Shown one piece after another: positions 10,783-19,052 of a DNA stretch of 64,000 bases. Under the pieces are notes generated by a model. The model searched no databases, was not told where the DNA came from, and worked only from the letters and a program-made list of their open reading frames with translations. Position 1 is the first letter of the stretch; each line of letters starts with the position of its first letter. This DNA comes from Caulobacter sp. FWC2. GTDB lineage: Bacteria > Pseudomonadota > Alphaproteobacteria > Caulobacterales > Caulobacteraceae. Made by a program: the position numbers and the translations under genes. The DNA lies in the NCBI RefSeq assembly GCF_002742625.1, contig NZ_PEBF01000001.1, forward strand, positions 4,650,001 through 4,714,000, in the 5' to 3' direction.

Positions 10783-12483
10783 CTAGATCGCCCGGCGTGG
10801 GCAGCGTTCGACGGCGGCCACCAGGCTGCGCATGTCGATCGGCTTTTCGATGAAGCCGGTCATCCCAGCCGCGATCGCCGCGGCGCGCTCGGCCTCGGTG
10901 ATCCCGGCGGTCAGGCATAGGACCGGCAGGTCGCGCAACCTGGCCTGGGCCCGGATGCGGCGGGTGGCTTCCAGGCCATCCATGACCGGCATGTTGAAAT
11001 CGATCAGCACGACGTCGAACGCCTGGGTCTCCAGCAGGCTAAGGGCCGATCGGCCATTCTCGGCCTCGGCGATCTGGCAGCCCAGGGGCGCCAGCATCAT
11101 GGCGACGACCTTTCGGTTGACCGTGTAGTCGTCAACGACGAGCACCCGTTTGCTCGTCGCGGGATCGCTTGCGACTTTGCCAGACGGGGTCTCGCGCAAG
11201 GCGCACGCGAAGGTCAGGGTGACGGTGGAGCCCTTGCCGACGGCGCTCCTGACGGCGACGTCGCCGCCCATCAGATTGGCGATACGGCGCGTGATGCTGA
11301 GGCCCAGGCCGGTGCCGCCCGTCTGGCGCGCGGTGGCCGCGTCGCCCTGTTCGAACGGCTTGAACAGGCGCGAAAGCGTCGAGGCGTCCATGCCGACGCC
11401 CGTGTCGGACACGGCGACCTTGACCAGGAAGCGTTCTGGATCGGGGGCCGGCGCACAGGACACGCGCACCAGGATCTGACCCGCCAGAGTGAACTTCACC
11501 GCATTGGATATGAGGTTGGCCAGGCATTGACGCACCCGCAGCGGATCGAACACCAGCGCGGAGGGGACCGATGGATCGACGACCAGATCGATCGTGGTCC
11601 CCTTCTCGGTCGCCAACGGCAGGTTCAGACGGACGACGCGATCACACAATGCCGCCAGGTCATCGGTGATCGGCGCGATCTCAAGCTTTCCGGCCTCGAT
11701 CTTGGCCAGGTCCAGGACGTCGTTGAGCAGGGCCAGCAGCGTGCGCCCCCCCTCCTCGATCAGTTCGACCTGATCCCTGACCCGAGGCGTGAGCGGCTCG
11801 AGCGTCAGGGTCTGGGCGATGCCGAGCATGGCGTTGAGCGGCGTACGCAACTCATGGCTCATCAGCGCCAGAAACTCGGACTTGGCGGCGTTGGCGCGTT
11901 CGGCCTGGGCGCGGGCGGCTTCCACCGCCCGCCCCCGGCGGACATTGGTGACGGCCGCCTGCGCCGTATAGGACACGAGCATCAGGGCCGCGATCACCAG
12001 CACGACCCGCTGGCTCGGCGCGTAACCGTTGGCCGACACGCAAAGGGCCACCAGGATCGCCGCCGCCCCGCCCCCGACGATCAGTAACAGCAGCTTGGAC
12101 CAGGAGGTGAAGGCCTGGGCGTGAACCAGGAGGGCTGCGAGCAGACAGACCGCCGCCAGCCGGAACGCTTCCTGGCCCGAGGTCCACAGGATGACCACCA
12201 GGCTCCACCAGACGATATTCATCCAGGCGACGGCGGCGACGTAGGCCAGACGCTGTCGCTGCGTGGTGGGCGAGGCGTTGCGTTGCGGGTGGCTCGTGAT
12301 CCACACACCCGCCTCCGCGGAGGCCGCGCCCAGGGCCCAGAGACCGCCGATGGCCGGCCCGATCTGCCAGGCGCAAAGCGCCGCCGAAAGCGCCGAGATC
12401 GTCAGCCGTAGCGCCAGGGTCGGCAGACTGCGAACGGTCACGGAGGTCACGCCCTCGCCGAGCCAGTCGGACCAATCTGACAC
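10783..12483 (-). CDS. Hybrid membrane histidine kinase with C-terminal receiver
   Basis: This 566-residue hybrid sensor kinase probably starts at GTG 12483. The N-terminal about 175 residues contain five or six membrane helices without a recognisable periplasmic domain. Next comes a short coiled segment, then the HisKA domain with phospho-acceptor His210 (FLALMSHELRTPLNAMLG), and the HATPase with N-box Asn327 (NLISNAVKF), DTGVGM and GGTGLGLSI. The C-terminal receiver (about 445-560) has acidic residues DD451-452 and phospho-acceptor Asp495 (VLIDFNMPVMDG). No output domain or cognate histidine phosphotransfer gene is adjacent, so phosphate would have to leave through a distant HPt protein. 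The signal is unknown; the arrangement resembles multi-TM kinases that sense membrane or cytoplasmic cues. Confidence 0.92.
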   Translation of the reverse strand: MSDWSDWLGEGVTSVTVRSLPTLALRLTISALSAALCAWQIGPAIGGLWALGAASAEAGVWITSHPQRNASPTTQRQRLAYVAAVAWMNIVWWSLVVILWTSGQEAFRLAAVCLLAALLVHAQAFTSWSKLLLLIVGGGAAAILVALCVSANGYAPSQRVVLVIAALMLVSYTAQAAVTNVRRGRAVEAARAQAERANAAKSEFLALMSHELRTPLNAMLGIAQTLTLEPLTPRVRDQVELIEEGGRTLLALLNDVLDLAKIEAGKLEIAPITDDLAALCDRVVRLNLPLATEKGTTIDLVVDPSVPSALVFDPLRVRQCLANLISNAVKFTLAGQILVRVSCAPAPDPERFLVKVAVSDTGVGMDASTLSRLFKPFEQGDAATARQTGGTGLGLSITRRIANLMGGDVAVRSAVGKGSTVTLTFACALRETPSGKVASDPATSKRVLVVDDYTVNRKVVAMMLAPLGCQIAEAENGRSALSLLETQAFDVVLIDFNMPVMDGLEATRRIRAQARLRDLPVLCLTAGITEAERAAAIAAGMTGFIEKPIDMRSLVAAVERCPRRAI

Positions 12484-12670
12484 GCGCGCCCCCGCTCACA
12501 TGGACTACCCAGCCACGCTCGCCCGCCGACGGAGTTTCGTTCGATCGGGCCAGACGTCGATGGTCTTGGGTCCGAAGGCGGGCGTCGGCTCGTCCTCGGG
12601 CTTGATGTCCACCTAGACCATGGCGAGCCGTCTTGTCACCTCGTCGGCGGGGCTGGTGACAAACCGCGCT

Positions 12671-12883
12671 TCAGACCTTGGGCGGTGTCGTGAGTATTCG
12701 CCGCGCCAGGCGCGCCTGGATCCGCTCCCAGGTCCCGAGCTTTATCGGCTCGCCCTTGCGCAGCTTGGTCCAGGTCGTCTCGCTGATGCCGTAGACGTCC
12801 GTGAGATGCTCTCGCGTGATCGCCGGCAAGGCGGCCTTGAGCGCTTCGAAGCGCTCGAAGCTGATGGTGATGGTCTGAACCAC
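12671..12883 (-). CDS. Small Cro/C1-like HTH protein
   Basis: This 70-residue protein starts at GTG 12883, supported by GGAG six bases upstream. Residues 22-58 (the stretch around [22 protein letters not shown], continuing to the TWERIQARL helix) have the pattern of a minimal Cro/C1 helix-turn-helix: helix, turn containing YGIS, recognition helix, closing helix. It probably binds DNA as a dimer. It stands alone between the kinase and the amidohydrolase with gaps of 187 and 100 bases. No toxin partner is visible. It may be a regulator or an orphan antitoxin-like protein. Confidence 0.55.
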   Translation of the reverse strand: MVQTITISFERFEALKAALPAITREHLTDVYGISETTWTKLRKGEPIKLGTWERIQARLARRILTTPPKV

Positions 12884-12983
12884 GCCGAACTCCGATGGTC
12901 GCCGAAAGGTGCGCGGCCGGCGCCGCCTCGAGGAGGACGTGGCGGCGCCGGCTGCTAACGATCGCTTTGGGGGAAAGCGACCG

Positions 12984-14468
12984 CTACTCGCGTCCCGAGG
13001 AGGCGGGCTTGCGATAGTCCAGGGCCGGCGGGCGGTCGCCCAGCATGGCCTTGTAGGCGAAGTTGGGGCCGCGGCGCTGGTCCAGTTCGGCCTTGGCCTT
13101 CTTGACGACGTCCGGGTTGGAGAAGAGATCCGCCCCCGTCAGGGCCAGGGTCTTGGCGGCGTTGACCGCGCCCTTGACGCCGATCGACGAGCCGGCGGCG
13201 GCCACGTTCTGCCAGCTGTGGCCGGCCGAGCCCGGCACGAAGGTGGCGGTGCCCAGGCCGACGGTCGGGGTGACCCAGCTGATATCCGAGACGTCGGTCG
13301 AGCCGCCGCCGCCTTCCAGTTCGATCTTGTAGGGCTCGATCGTCTTTACGGTGTCGATCGACGGCGCGCCGGGCAGGCTCTCCTGCATCTTCTTGGCGAA
13401 GGCCTGCTCCTCGGGAGTCCAGGTGATGCCGCCGACCTTGCGCAGGTTGGCGTCCATGACCCGGCCCAGGGTGTCGTTGGGCAGCAGGGCGTAGACGCCG
13501 CCGGTGATCTCCTTGTCGACCGTGGTGCCGGTGGCGAGGGCGGCGCCCTCGGCGGCCTTCTCGACCCGCGACCAGACGTCCTTGACGACCGCCGGGTCCG
13601 GATGGCGGACGTAGTAGTAGACCTCGGCGAAGTCGGGCACGACGTTCGGCGCCGTGCCGCCGGCGGTGATCACGTAGTGGATGCGCGTCTTGTCGGGGGT
13701 GTGCTCGCGCAGGAAGTTGGTGGCGACATCCATAACCTCGACGCCGTCCAGCGCCGAACGACCCTTCTCCGGCGCGCCGGCGGCGTGGGCCGAGACGCCA
13801 TGGAAGCGGAACTTGCCGCTGATATTGGCCATCGACACGCCCGGGACGGCGGAGTTCACATTGGCCGGGTGCCAGTGCAGCGTGGCGTCGACGTCGTTGA
13901 ACAGGCCGTCGCGGACCAGATAGACCTTGCCCGAACCGCCTTCTTCGGCGGGCGTGCCGAACACGCGCAGCTCGCCCTTGATGTTGTTCTTGACCATCCA
14001 GTCCTTGATGGCGACAGCCGCGCCGACCGAGGCGGCGCCGAACAGGTTGTGGCCGCAGCCGTGACCAGCGACCTGGCCGGGGATGCCGGTCTTCACCGGA
14101 GCGGCTGTCTGGGCCAGGCCCGGCAGGGCGTCGAACTCGGCGAGGATGGCGATGACCGGGCCGGCGCCGTTCTTGAAGCTGGCCACGAAAGCGGTGGGCT
14201 CACCGGCGATGCCGGGCTTCACGTCGAAGCCCGCGGTCTTCAGCTGGCCTTGCAGCAGAGTCGAGCTCTTGACCTCCTGGTAGCCGACCTCGGCGAAGCC
14301 CCAGATCTTCAGGGCCGCGTCCTGGATCTGCGGGGCGTCGGCGTCGACAGCCTTCAGGATCTGGGCGCGGCTGGCGTCGGTGAGCGGCGCGGCATGGACC
14401 TGGGTCGCGAGCACGCCCGTCGCCATGCTGGCGGACAGAAGGGCGAGCTTCAGAGCGGAAAGCTTCAT
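12984..14468 (-). CDS. Exported M20-family amidohydrolase (AbgB-like)
   Basis: This 494-residue zinc hydrolase begins at ATG 14468, giving a clean Sec signal peptide ([19 protein letters not shown]..., cleaved near HAAP). Start sites upstream would put 16 charged residues in front of it. Metal-site motifs include [17 protein letters not shown] and [18 protein letters not shown], typical of the aminobenzoyl-glutamate utilisation protein B branch of M20 peptidases. The family cleaves amide bonds of N-acyl amino acids or dipeptides; this exported form would act in the periplasm. A FecI/FecR system lies upstream on the same strand but 117 bases away. The substrate is not predictable. Confidence 0.88.
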   Translation of the reverse strand: MKLSALKLALLSASMATGVLATQVHAAPLTDASRAQILKAVDADAPQIQDAALKIWGFAEVGYQEVKSSTLLQGQLKTAGFDVKPGIAGEPTAFVASFKNGAGPVIAILAEFDALPGLAQTAAPVKTGIPGQVAGHGCGHNLFGAASVGAAVAIKDWMVKNNIKGELRVFGTPAEEGGSGKVYLVRDGLFNDVDATLHWHPANVNSAVPGVSMANISGKFRFHGVSAHAAGAPEKGRSALDGVEVMDVATNFLREHTPDKTRIHYVITAGGTAPNVVPDFAEVYYYVRHPDPAVVKDVWSRVEKAAEGAALATGTTVDKEITGGVYALLPNDTLGRVMDANLRKVGGITWTPEEQAFAKKMQESLPGAPSIDTVKTIEPYKIELEGGGGSTDVSDISWVTPTVGLGTATFVPGSAGHSWQNVAAAGSSIGVKGAVNAAKTLALTGADLFSNPDVVKKAKAELDQRRGPNFAYKAMLGDRPPALDYRKPASSGRE

Positions 14469-14584
14469 GGAACGGTTTCCCCGGGTGGCGAAGGACGACG
14501 CCAGACGGGCGCCCACCTATACGACGTGAGGCGGCGACCGCCCCTCACCGGGAATGTGAAAAATTTCCTGGGCTCTGTCCCGCG

Positions 14585-15616
14585 TCAGGCGCGGGGACGC
14601 ACCAGTTCGACCCGCGCTTCGTCGGCGCGGCCGACATCGGCCAGGCCATAGGTCTTGAGCGCGGCCACGAAGGCGTCGATCTGGCCGGTCTTGAAGACGC
14701 CGCTGACCGGCGTGGCGCCCAGGGCCGGATCGGACAGCGCCAGCTTGCGCTCGGAGAAGCGGTTCATCTCGGCGACGACGGCCGACAGCGGCTCGCCGTC
14801 GAACACCAGCCGGCCCTTCAGCCAGGCGGATTCCTTGGCGGTGTCGACCACCGAGATCAGCCAGTCGGCGCGATCGGCGGCCACGAAGCGCGAGCCGGCC
14901 GACATCTCGACGCGGCGCTCGCCTCCCTGTCCATTGGCGGGCGCGTCGGCGGCGATGCGCACGCGCCCCTCGACCAGCGTCACCGACAGCTTGCCCGGGT
15001 CCATGCGCACGTCGAAGGCCGTGCCGACGGCGGTCACCCGCTTGTCGCCGGCCGCGACCACGAAGGGACGCGAGGGATCCTTGGCGACCTGGAAGAAGGC
15101 CTGGCCGCGCAGGAGCGTCAGCCGGCGCTCCTTAGCCCAATGGTTCACCCGCACGGAGGAATCGGTGCTCAGCGTCACGATCGAGTTGTCGGCGAGACGG
15201 AAGGTCGAGCGCTCGCCGACCGCCGTGCTGAAGACCGGCTCATCGGGGGCGGGAGCGGGCGCCACATCGCCGCTCAGCCAGCGCCTGCCGAACACGGCCC
15301 CGCCCACGGCGGCGACCAGGCCAGCGGCCGCCAGCCCCAAGGCGCGTCGATCCAGATGCGGACGCTTGTCGCCCGCGTTCAGCGCATCGGCGCGCAGGGC
15401 CGCGAAGGCCGGATCGCTCTCTAGAGCGGCGACGCTGTTCCAGGTGCGGTTGAGGTCGTCCCACGCGGCGGCGTTGCGAGCGTCGGCCTTCAGCCAGCGC
15501 TCGAACTCCCGCCGATCGCGTGGCGGCATGTCATCGCCTTGCCGTCGCGCGAACCACAGGGCGGCCGCGCTATCCGGGTCGTCGTGTATCTCGTTGCCCG
15601 ACGTGGTCGACGTCAT
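14585..15616 (-). CDS. FecR-family anti-sigma factor/sigma regulator
   Basis: This 343-residue protein has an N-terminal cytoplasmic DUF4880 segment (residues 17-60, LWFARRQGDD...RREFERWL...WDDL), one membrane helix (about 93-112, GLAAAGLVAAVGGAVFG) and a periplasmic FecR domain (about 130-230) followed by an STN-contacting C-terminal region (about 260-343). In FecI/FecR systems it holds the ECF sigma factor until a substrate-loaded TonB receptor with an N-terminal STN domain signals through the periplasm. Its start overlaps the sigma gene by 47 bases, so the two are coupled. The receptor partner is most likely the divergent STN receptor at 16379. Confidence 0.92.
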   Translation of the reverse strand: MTSTTSGNEIHDDPDSAAALWFARRQGDDMPPRDRREFERWLKADARNAAAWDDLNRTWNSVAALESDPAFAALRADALNAGDKRPHLDRRALGLAAAGLVAAVGGAVFGRRWLSGDVAPAPAPDEPVFSTAVGERSTFRLADNSIVTLSTDSSVRVNHWAKERRLTLLRGQAFFQVAKDPSRPFVVAAGDKRVTAVGTAFDVRMDPGKLSVTLVEGRVRIAADAPANGQGGERRVEMSAGSRFVAADRADWLISVVDTAKESAWLKGRLVFDGEPLSAVVAEMNRFSERKLALSDPALGATPVSGVFKTGQIDAFVAALKTYGLADVGRADEARVELVRPRA

Positions 15617-16145
15617 CCTGGTCTCGCAGACGCGCGTGCAGATGACGCAGCGCCTTCATCACATGTTTCTCGACAGCGCTGACGGAGACCCCCAGGCGCT
15701 GGGCGACGAGCTTGTAGCTCATCTCCTCGAAGCGCACGAGAATGAAAACCCGTCGCGTGCGTTCCGGCAGCTCGTTGAGAGCCGCCATGGCGCGCGCCAT
15801 CTGTTCACGTCCCTGTAAGACGCGTTCGGGCGAGACTTCATCAACGGGGTGATGAATTTCTTGCAGTTCGCAGTGATCGGACCGCCGACGGGTGCGGTCG
15901 CGACGGCCGCGATCGATCAGGACATTGGCGGCGACCTCGAAGAGATAGCCCTCGACATTGGTGACGACAGCGCCCGGTTGGCGCTTCTGGATCCGGAGGA
16001 GAACCTCCTGCACCAGATCCTCGACATCGTTGGCGTGCGCCCGACGGGAGAAGAACGCGCGCAGCGCCGGCGTGAAGCGCGCGCCGCTGTCCGACAGGTC
16101 GCGAACCTGCTCGGGAGGCTCGGCGGGCTTGCGACCCCAGATCAT
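15570..16145 (-). CDS. ECF sigma factor, FecI type
   Basis: This 191-residue sigma factor has region 2 around residues 30-85 (FFSRRAHANDVEDLVQEVLLRI, with the typical D-x2-D-x3-Q core) and region 4 around residues 120-170 (ALNELPERTRRVFILVRFE, then YKLVAQRLGVSVSAVEKHV). It would redirect RNA polymerase to the promoter of the TonB receptor it serves. It is divergent from the STN receptor gene across a 233-base gap that must contain both promoters. It is followed by, and overlaps, the fecR-like gene. Confidence 0.93.
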   Translation of the reverse strand: MIWGRKPAEPPEQVRDLSDSGARFTPALRAFFSRRAHANDVEDLVQEVLLRIQKRQPGAVVTNVEGYLFEVAANVLIDRGRRDRTRRRSDHCELQEIHHPVDEVSPERVLQGREQMARAMAALNELPERTRRVFILVRFEEMSYKLVAQRLGVSVSAVEKHVMKALRHLHARLRDQDDVDHVGQRDTRRPG

Positions 16146-16378
16146 TGTTTACGCCCCGACATGACAGTCAGGTGAAATCGCGGTCTCGCCTCTGTCAAGG
16201 GCGGTTCCCCGGGTGTGGCGGCAATGACGCAACCTGTGACCAGTTGCCTATTGCCTATGCAACGAGCGATCTTCCGCCGTCAGGCCGCGCCGCGAAGCAC
16301 GGCGGGCCGGCGAAGTAAGGCATGGTGCGCGCCCTCGACGGCGTGAGGTTCCAGGCCGCCAGGGGAGGTCGGAGTTCG

Positions 16379-18949
16379 GTGTTGCCCAGGGTCAGAGGCT
16401 TGGAAGCGTGCGCGACACGCGGCGCCGTCTTGGCCCTGCTGTGCGCCACGGCCCTGACCGCGACGGCGGCCGCCGCGCCGCGACGGCCGGAGGCCGCCTT
16501 CCGCTTTGACCTCCCAGCCCAACCGCTTGGCCAGGCCCTGAACCAGCTGGCGCTGCGCAGCGACCGCGAGATCCTGTTCTCGCCCGCCCTGACTCAGGGC
16601 AAGCGCAGCGACAGCCTGAGCGGCGTGTTCACGGCCGAGGCGGCGCTGGAGCGCCTGCTGGCCGGCTCCGGCCTGACCGTTCAGCTCGAGGGGCGCAGCT
16701 TCCTGGTGGTGCCGGCCGCCCCGCCCGCCAAGGCCCCTGCCCCCAATGCGGCGTCGGTCGCGCCACCGGACCCGCCGCCTCGGCCGGTCGAGATCGATTC
16801 GGTCGTCGTCACCGCGCTGAAGCGATCCAGCCTCGTCCAGCAGACGCCCATCAGCATGACCGTGATCCCCGGCGAGTCGTTGTCGCGCCTGGGCGTCTTC
16901 GACCTGGACAAGGCCGCGCCGCTGCTGCCGGGGCTCAAGCTGGCGTCCACCGCCTTTGGCCGACGCCTGGCGCTGCGTGGCGTCTATGGCGCGGGCGAAG
17001 CGACGACCGGGCTCTATTACGACGAGACACCGATGACCGGCCCGGTCGGCACCACCTCCGATCCGGGTGTGATGGCGCCGGAACTGGCCTTGGTCGATGT
17101 GGACCGCGTCGAGCTTCTGCGCGGACCGCAGGGCACGCTGTACGGCTCCGGCGCGATGGGCGGGGCGCTGCGGATCCTGTTCAAGCGACCGGACCTCTCG
17201 CGGGACACGGCCTCGATCGGCGCCTCTCTGTCCTCCGCCGCGCACGGCGGGCAAGGCGGCGGGGCGAACGCCGCGCTGAACGCCGTCGTGATCCCCGAGA
17301 CCCTGGCCGTTCGCCTGACCGCCTACGACCAGCACCAACCCGGCGTCGTCGACAATGTCCGGCTAGGCTTGAAGGACGTCGACGCCTCCCGCGTGCGGGG
17401 CGTGCGGTTGGCGGCGTTGTGGGCGCCGGGATCGCGGCTGTCGGCCCTGCTGTCGGCCACCCACCAGGCCAGCCATCGCGACGACATCTCGGCCTGGAAC
17501 GATACGGCCGGCCCGTGGCGGACCGTCCACGCCGCCCGCGCGCCCTTCGACGGCGACATCGACCTGGCGGCGACGACCGTGAAATGGCGCGGCGACGCCG
17601 TGGACCTGACGGCGGTGTCGTCCTGGTACCGCTGGCGACTGACCCGCCGCTCCGATTACAGCGGCGTGCTGCTGGGCGAGCGGACCAACGCGGCGGGCTG
17701 CGTGCGGATGTTCACCCTGGCCCAAGCTTGCGACGCCACGCAGATGGCCAGCTACTCGGCCTATGTCGACAGCGTCTATCCGGCGATCCTGAACCAGCCG
17801 GCGGAGCTGACCGCCCAGATCCACGAAATCCGGGCCTCGTCCGTCGGCGAGGGTCCGCTGAGCTGGACGCTGGGCGCCTATCGCGAGGTGCGCGGCGACA
17901 CCATCGACAGCCAGGTCCGGCACGTGGATCCCGATACCGGCGCCCTGACCGAGCCGCCGGTGCTGATCGGCCGCCGCGACATCGAGAACCACCTCTCGCA
18001 GAGCGCGGTCTTCGGCGAGATCGCCTACGCCCTCGCGCCCCAGACCCAGCTGACCCTGGGCGCGCGGCGCTTCAACTACGTCAAGCGGGACCGGGGCGGG
18101 GTGCAGGTGGCCAATGTCGTGTCCGGCACCTGGGCCGACTATGCGATCGACGCGCGGAACCAGGAGCAGGGCTGGAGCCTGAAGGCCCTGGCCAGCCGCC
18201 AGTTCGCGCCAGGGGTATTCGGCTACGCCCAAGTCTCGCAAGGCTACCGTCCCGGCGGCGTCAATGTGGTGCCCGGCCTGCCCGAGACCCTGGCGGTCTA
18301 TCGCTCGGATCGCCTGAACAACTACGAGCTGGGCCTGAAGGGGCAAAGCGCCGACCGGCGCTTCACGGCCAATGTGGCCCTCTATCGGATCGACTGGCGG
18401 GACATGCAGTACGCCGCCCAGACCCAGAACCGCGCCTTCAACTACGTCACCAATATCGGCGCGGCGCGTATCCACGGGCTGGAGGTCGAGGCCGCGGCCC
18501 AGCGCGTGATGGGATGGAATCTCGCCGGCGCACTGACCCTGACCGACGCGCGCCTGACCGCCGACCAGCTGACCAACGCCGCGATCGGCCTGGGGCTGGA
18601 GGGAGACCGCCTGCCGGTCGTGCCCCGGATGACGGCCTCGGCCTCCATGGAGCGCCGCTGGACCCTGCCCGGCGACCTCGTCGGCCGCCTGCGGTTCGAC
18701 GGCTCCTATGCCGGGCTCGCGCGGTCGGCGTTCAACGCCGGCAACAGCGACTATCTGAAGATGGGCGGTTACGCGCTCTTCGGCGCCAGCTTCAGCCTGG
18801 AGCATCGCGCCTGGATCCTGGACCTGTCGGTCGACAACCTGCTGGACCGGGCCGGCCGCGCCACCGCCGCGCGCAACACCTCGGGTCCGGTCGAGTACTT
18901 CGGCGTGGCGCCGCGCACCCTGCGCCTGGGCGTCGAACGCCGCTTCTGA
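16379..18949 (+). CDS. TonB-dependent receptor with N-terminal STN signalling domain
   Basis: This outer-membrane transporter of about 856 residues starts at GTG 16379, where AGGGGAGG precedes it and the signal peptide begins shortly after. ATG 16322 would add 19 residues without a ribosome-binding site. After the signal peptide (ending near TAAAAP) lies an STN/secretin-like domain (FDLPAQPLGQALNQLALRSDREILF), a Pro/Ala linker, the plug (VVVTALKRSS..., RGPQGTLYGSGAMGG) and a 22-strand barrel ending in aromatic F. The STN domain couples substrate binding to FecR, and the divergent FecI/FecR pair is adjacent. The downstream receptor shares its plug motifs (LYYDETP, LYGSGxMGG). The ligand is unknown; the plug does not identify siderophore or sugar. 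Confidence 0.92.
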   Translation: MLPRVRGLEACATRGAVLALLCATALTATAAAAPRRPEAAFRFDLPAQPLGQALNQLALRSDREILFSPALTQGKRSDSLSGVFTAEAALERLLAGSGLTVQLEGRSFLVVPAAPPAKAPAPNAASVAPPDPPPRPVEIDSVVVTALKRSSLVQQTPISMTVIPGESLSRLGVFDLDKAAPLLPGLKLASTAFGRRLALRGVYGAGEATTGLYYDETPMTGPVGTTSDPGVMAPELALVDVDRVELLRGPQGTLYGSGAMGGALRILFKRPDLSRDTASIGASLSSAAHGGQGGGANAALNAVVIPETLAVRLTAYDQHQPGVVDNVRLGLKDVDASRVRGVRLAALWAPGSRLSALLSATHQASHRDDISAWNDTAGPWRTVHAARAPFDGDIDLAATTVKWRGDAVDLTAVSSWYRWRLTRRSDYSGVLLGERTNAAGCVRMFTLAQACDATQMASYSAYVDSVYPAILNQPAELTAQIHEIRASSVGEGPLSWTLGAYREVRGDTIDSQVRHVDPDTGALTEPPVLIGRRDIENHLSQSAVFGEIAYALAPQTQLTLGARRFNYVKRDRGGVQVANVVSGTWADYAIDARNQEQGWSLKALASRQFAPGVFGYAQVSQGYRPGGVNVVPGLPETLAVYRSDRLNNYELGLKGQSADRRFTANVALYRIDWRDMQYAAQTQNRAFNYVTNIGAARIHGLEVEAAAQRVMGWNLAGALTLTDARLTADQLTNAAIGLGLEGDRLPVVPRMTASASMERRWTLPGDLVGRLRFDGSYAGLARSAFNAGNSDYLKMGGYALFGASFSLEHRAWILDLSVDNLLDRAGRATAARNTSGPVEYFGVAPRTLRLGVERRF

Positions 18950-19052
18950 GGCGCCCCGCCCTTTTTCCCGCGCGTCAAGGTGAGGGAGCGTCTCGCCCTT
19001 GCGTCTGATCCTACAGGCCGCCGTCGAGCGCGCCGACAATAGGGGATCTACA

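Noticed and set aside
14526..14548. Imperfect palindrome between fecR-like gene and amidohydrolase
   Set aside because: Has a bulge and no T-run on either strand, so it was not called a terminator or operator.
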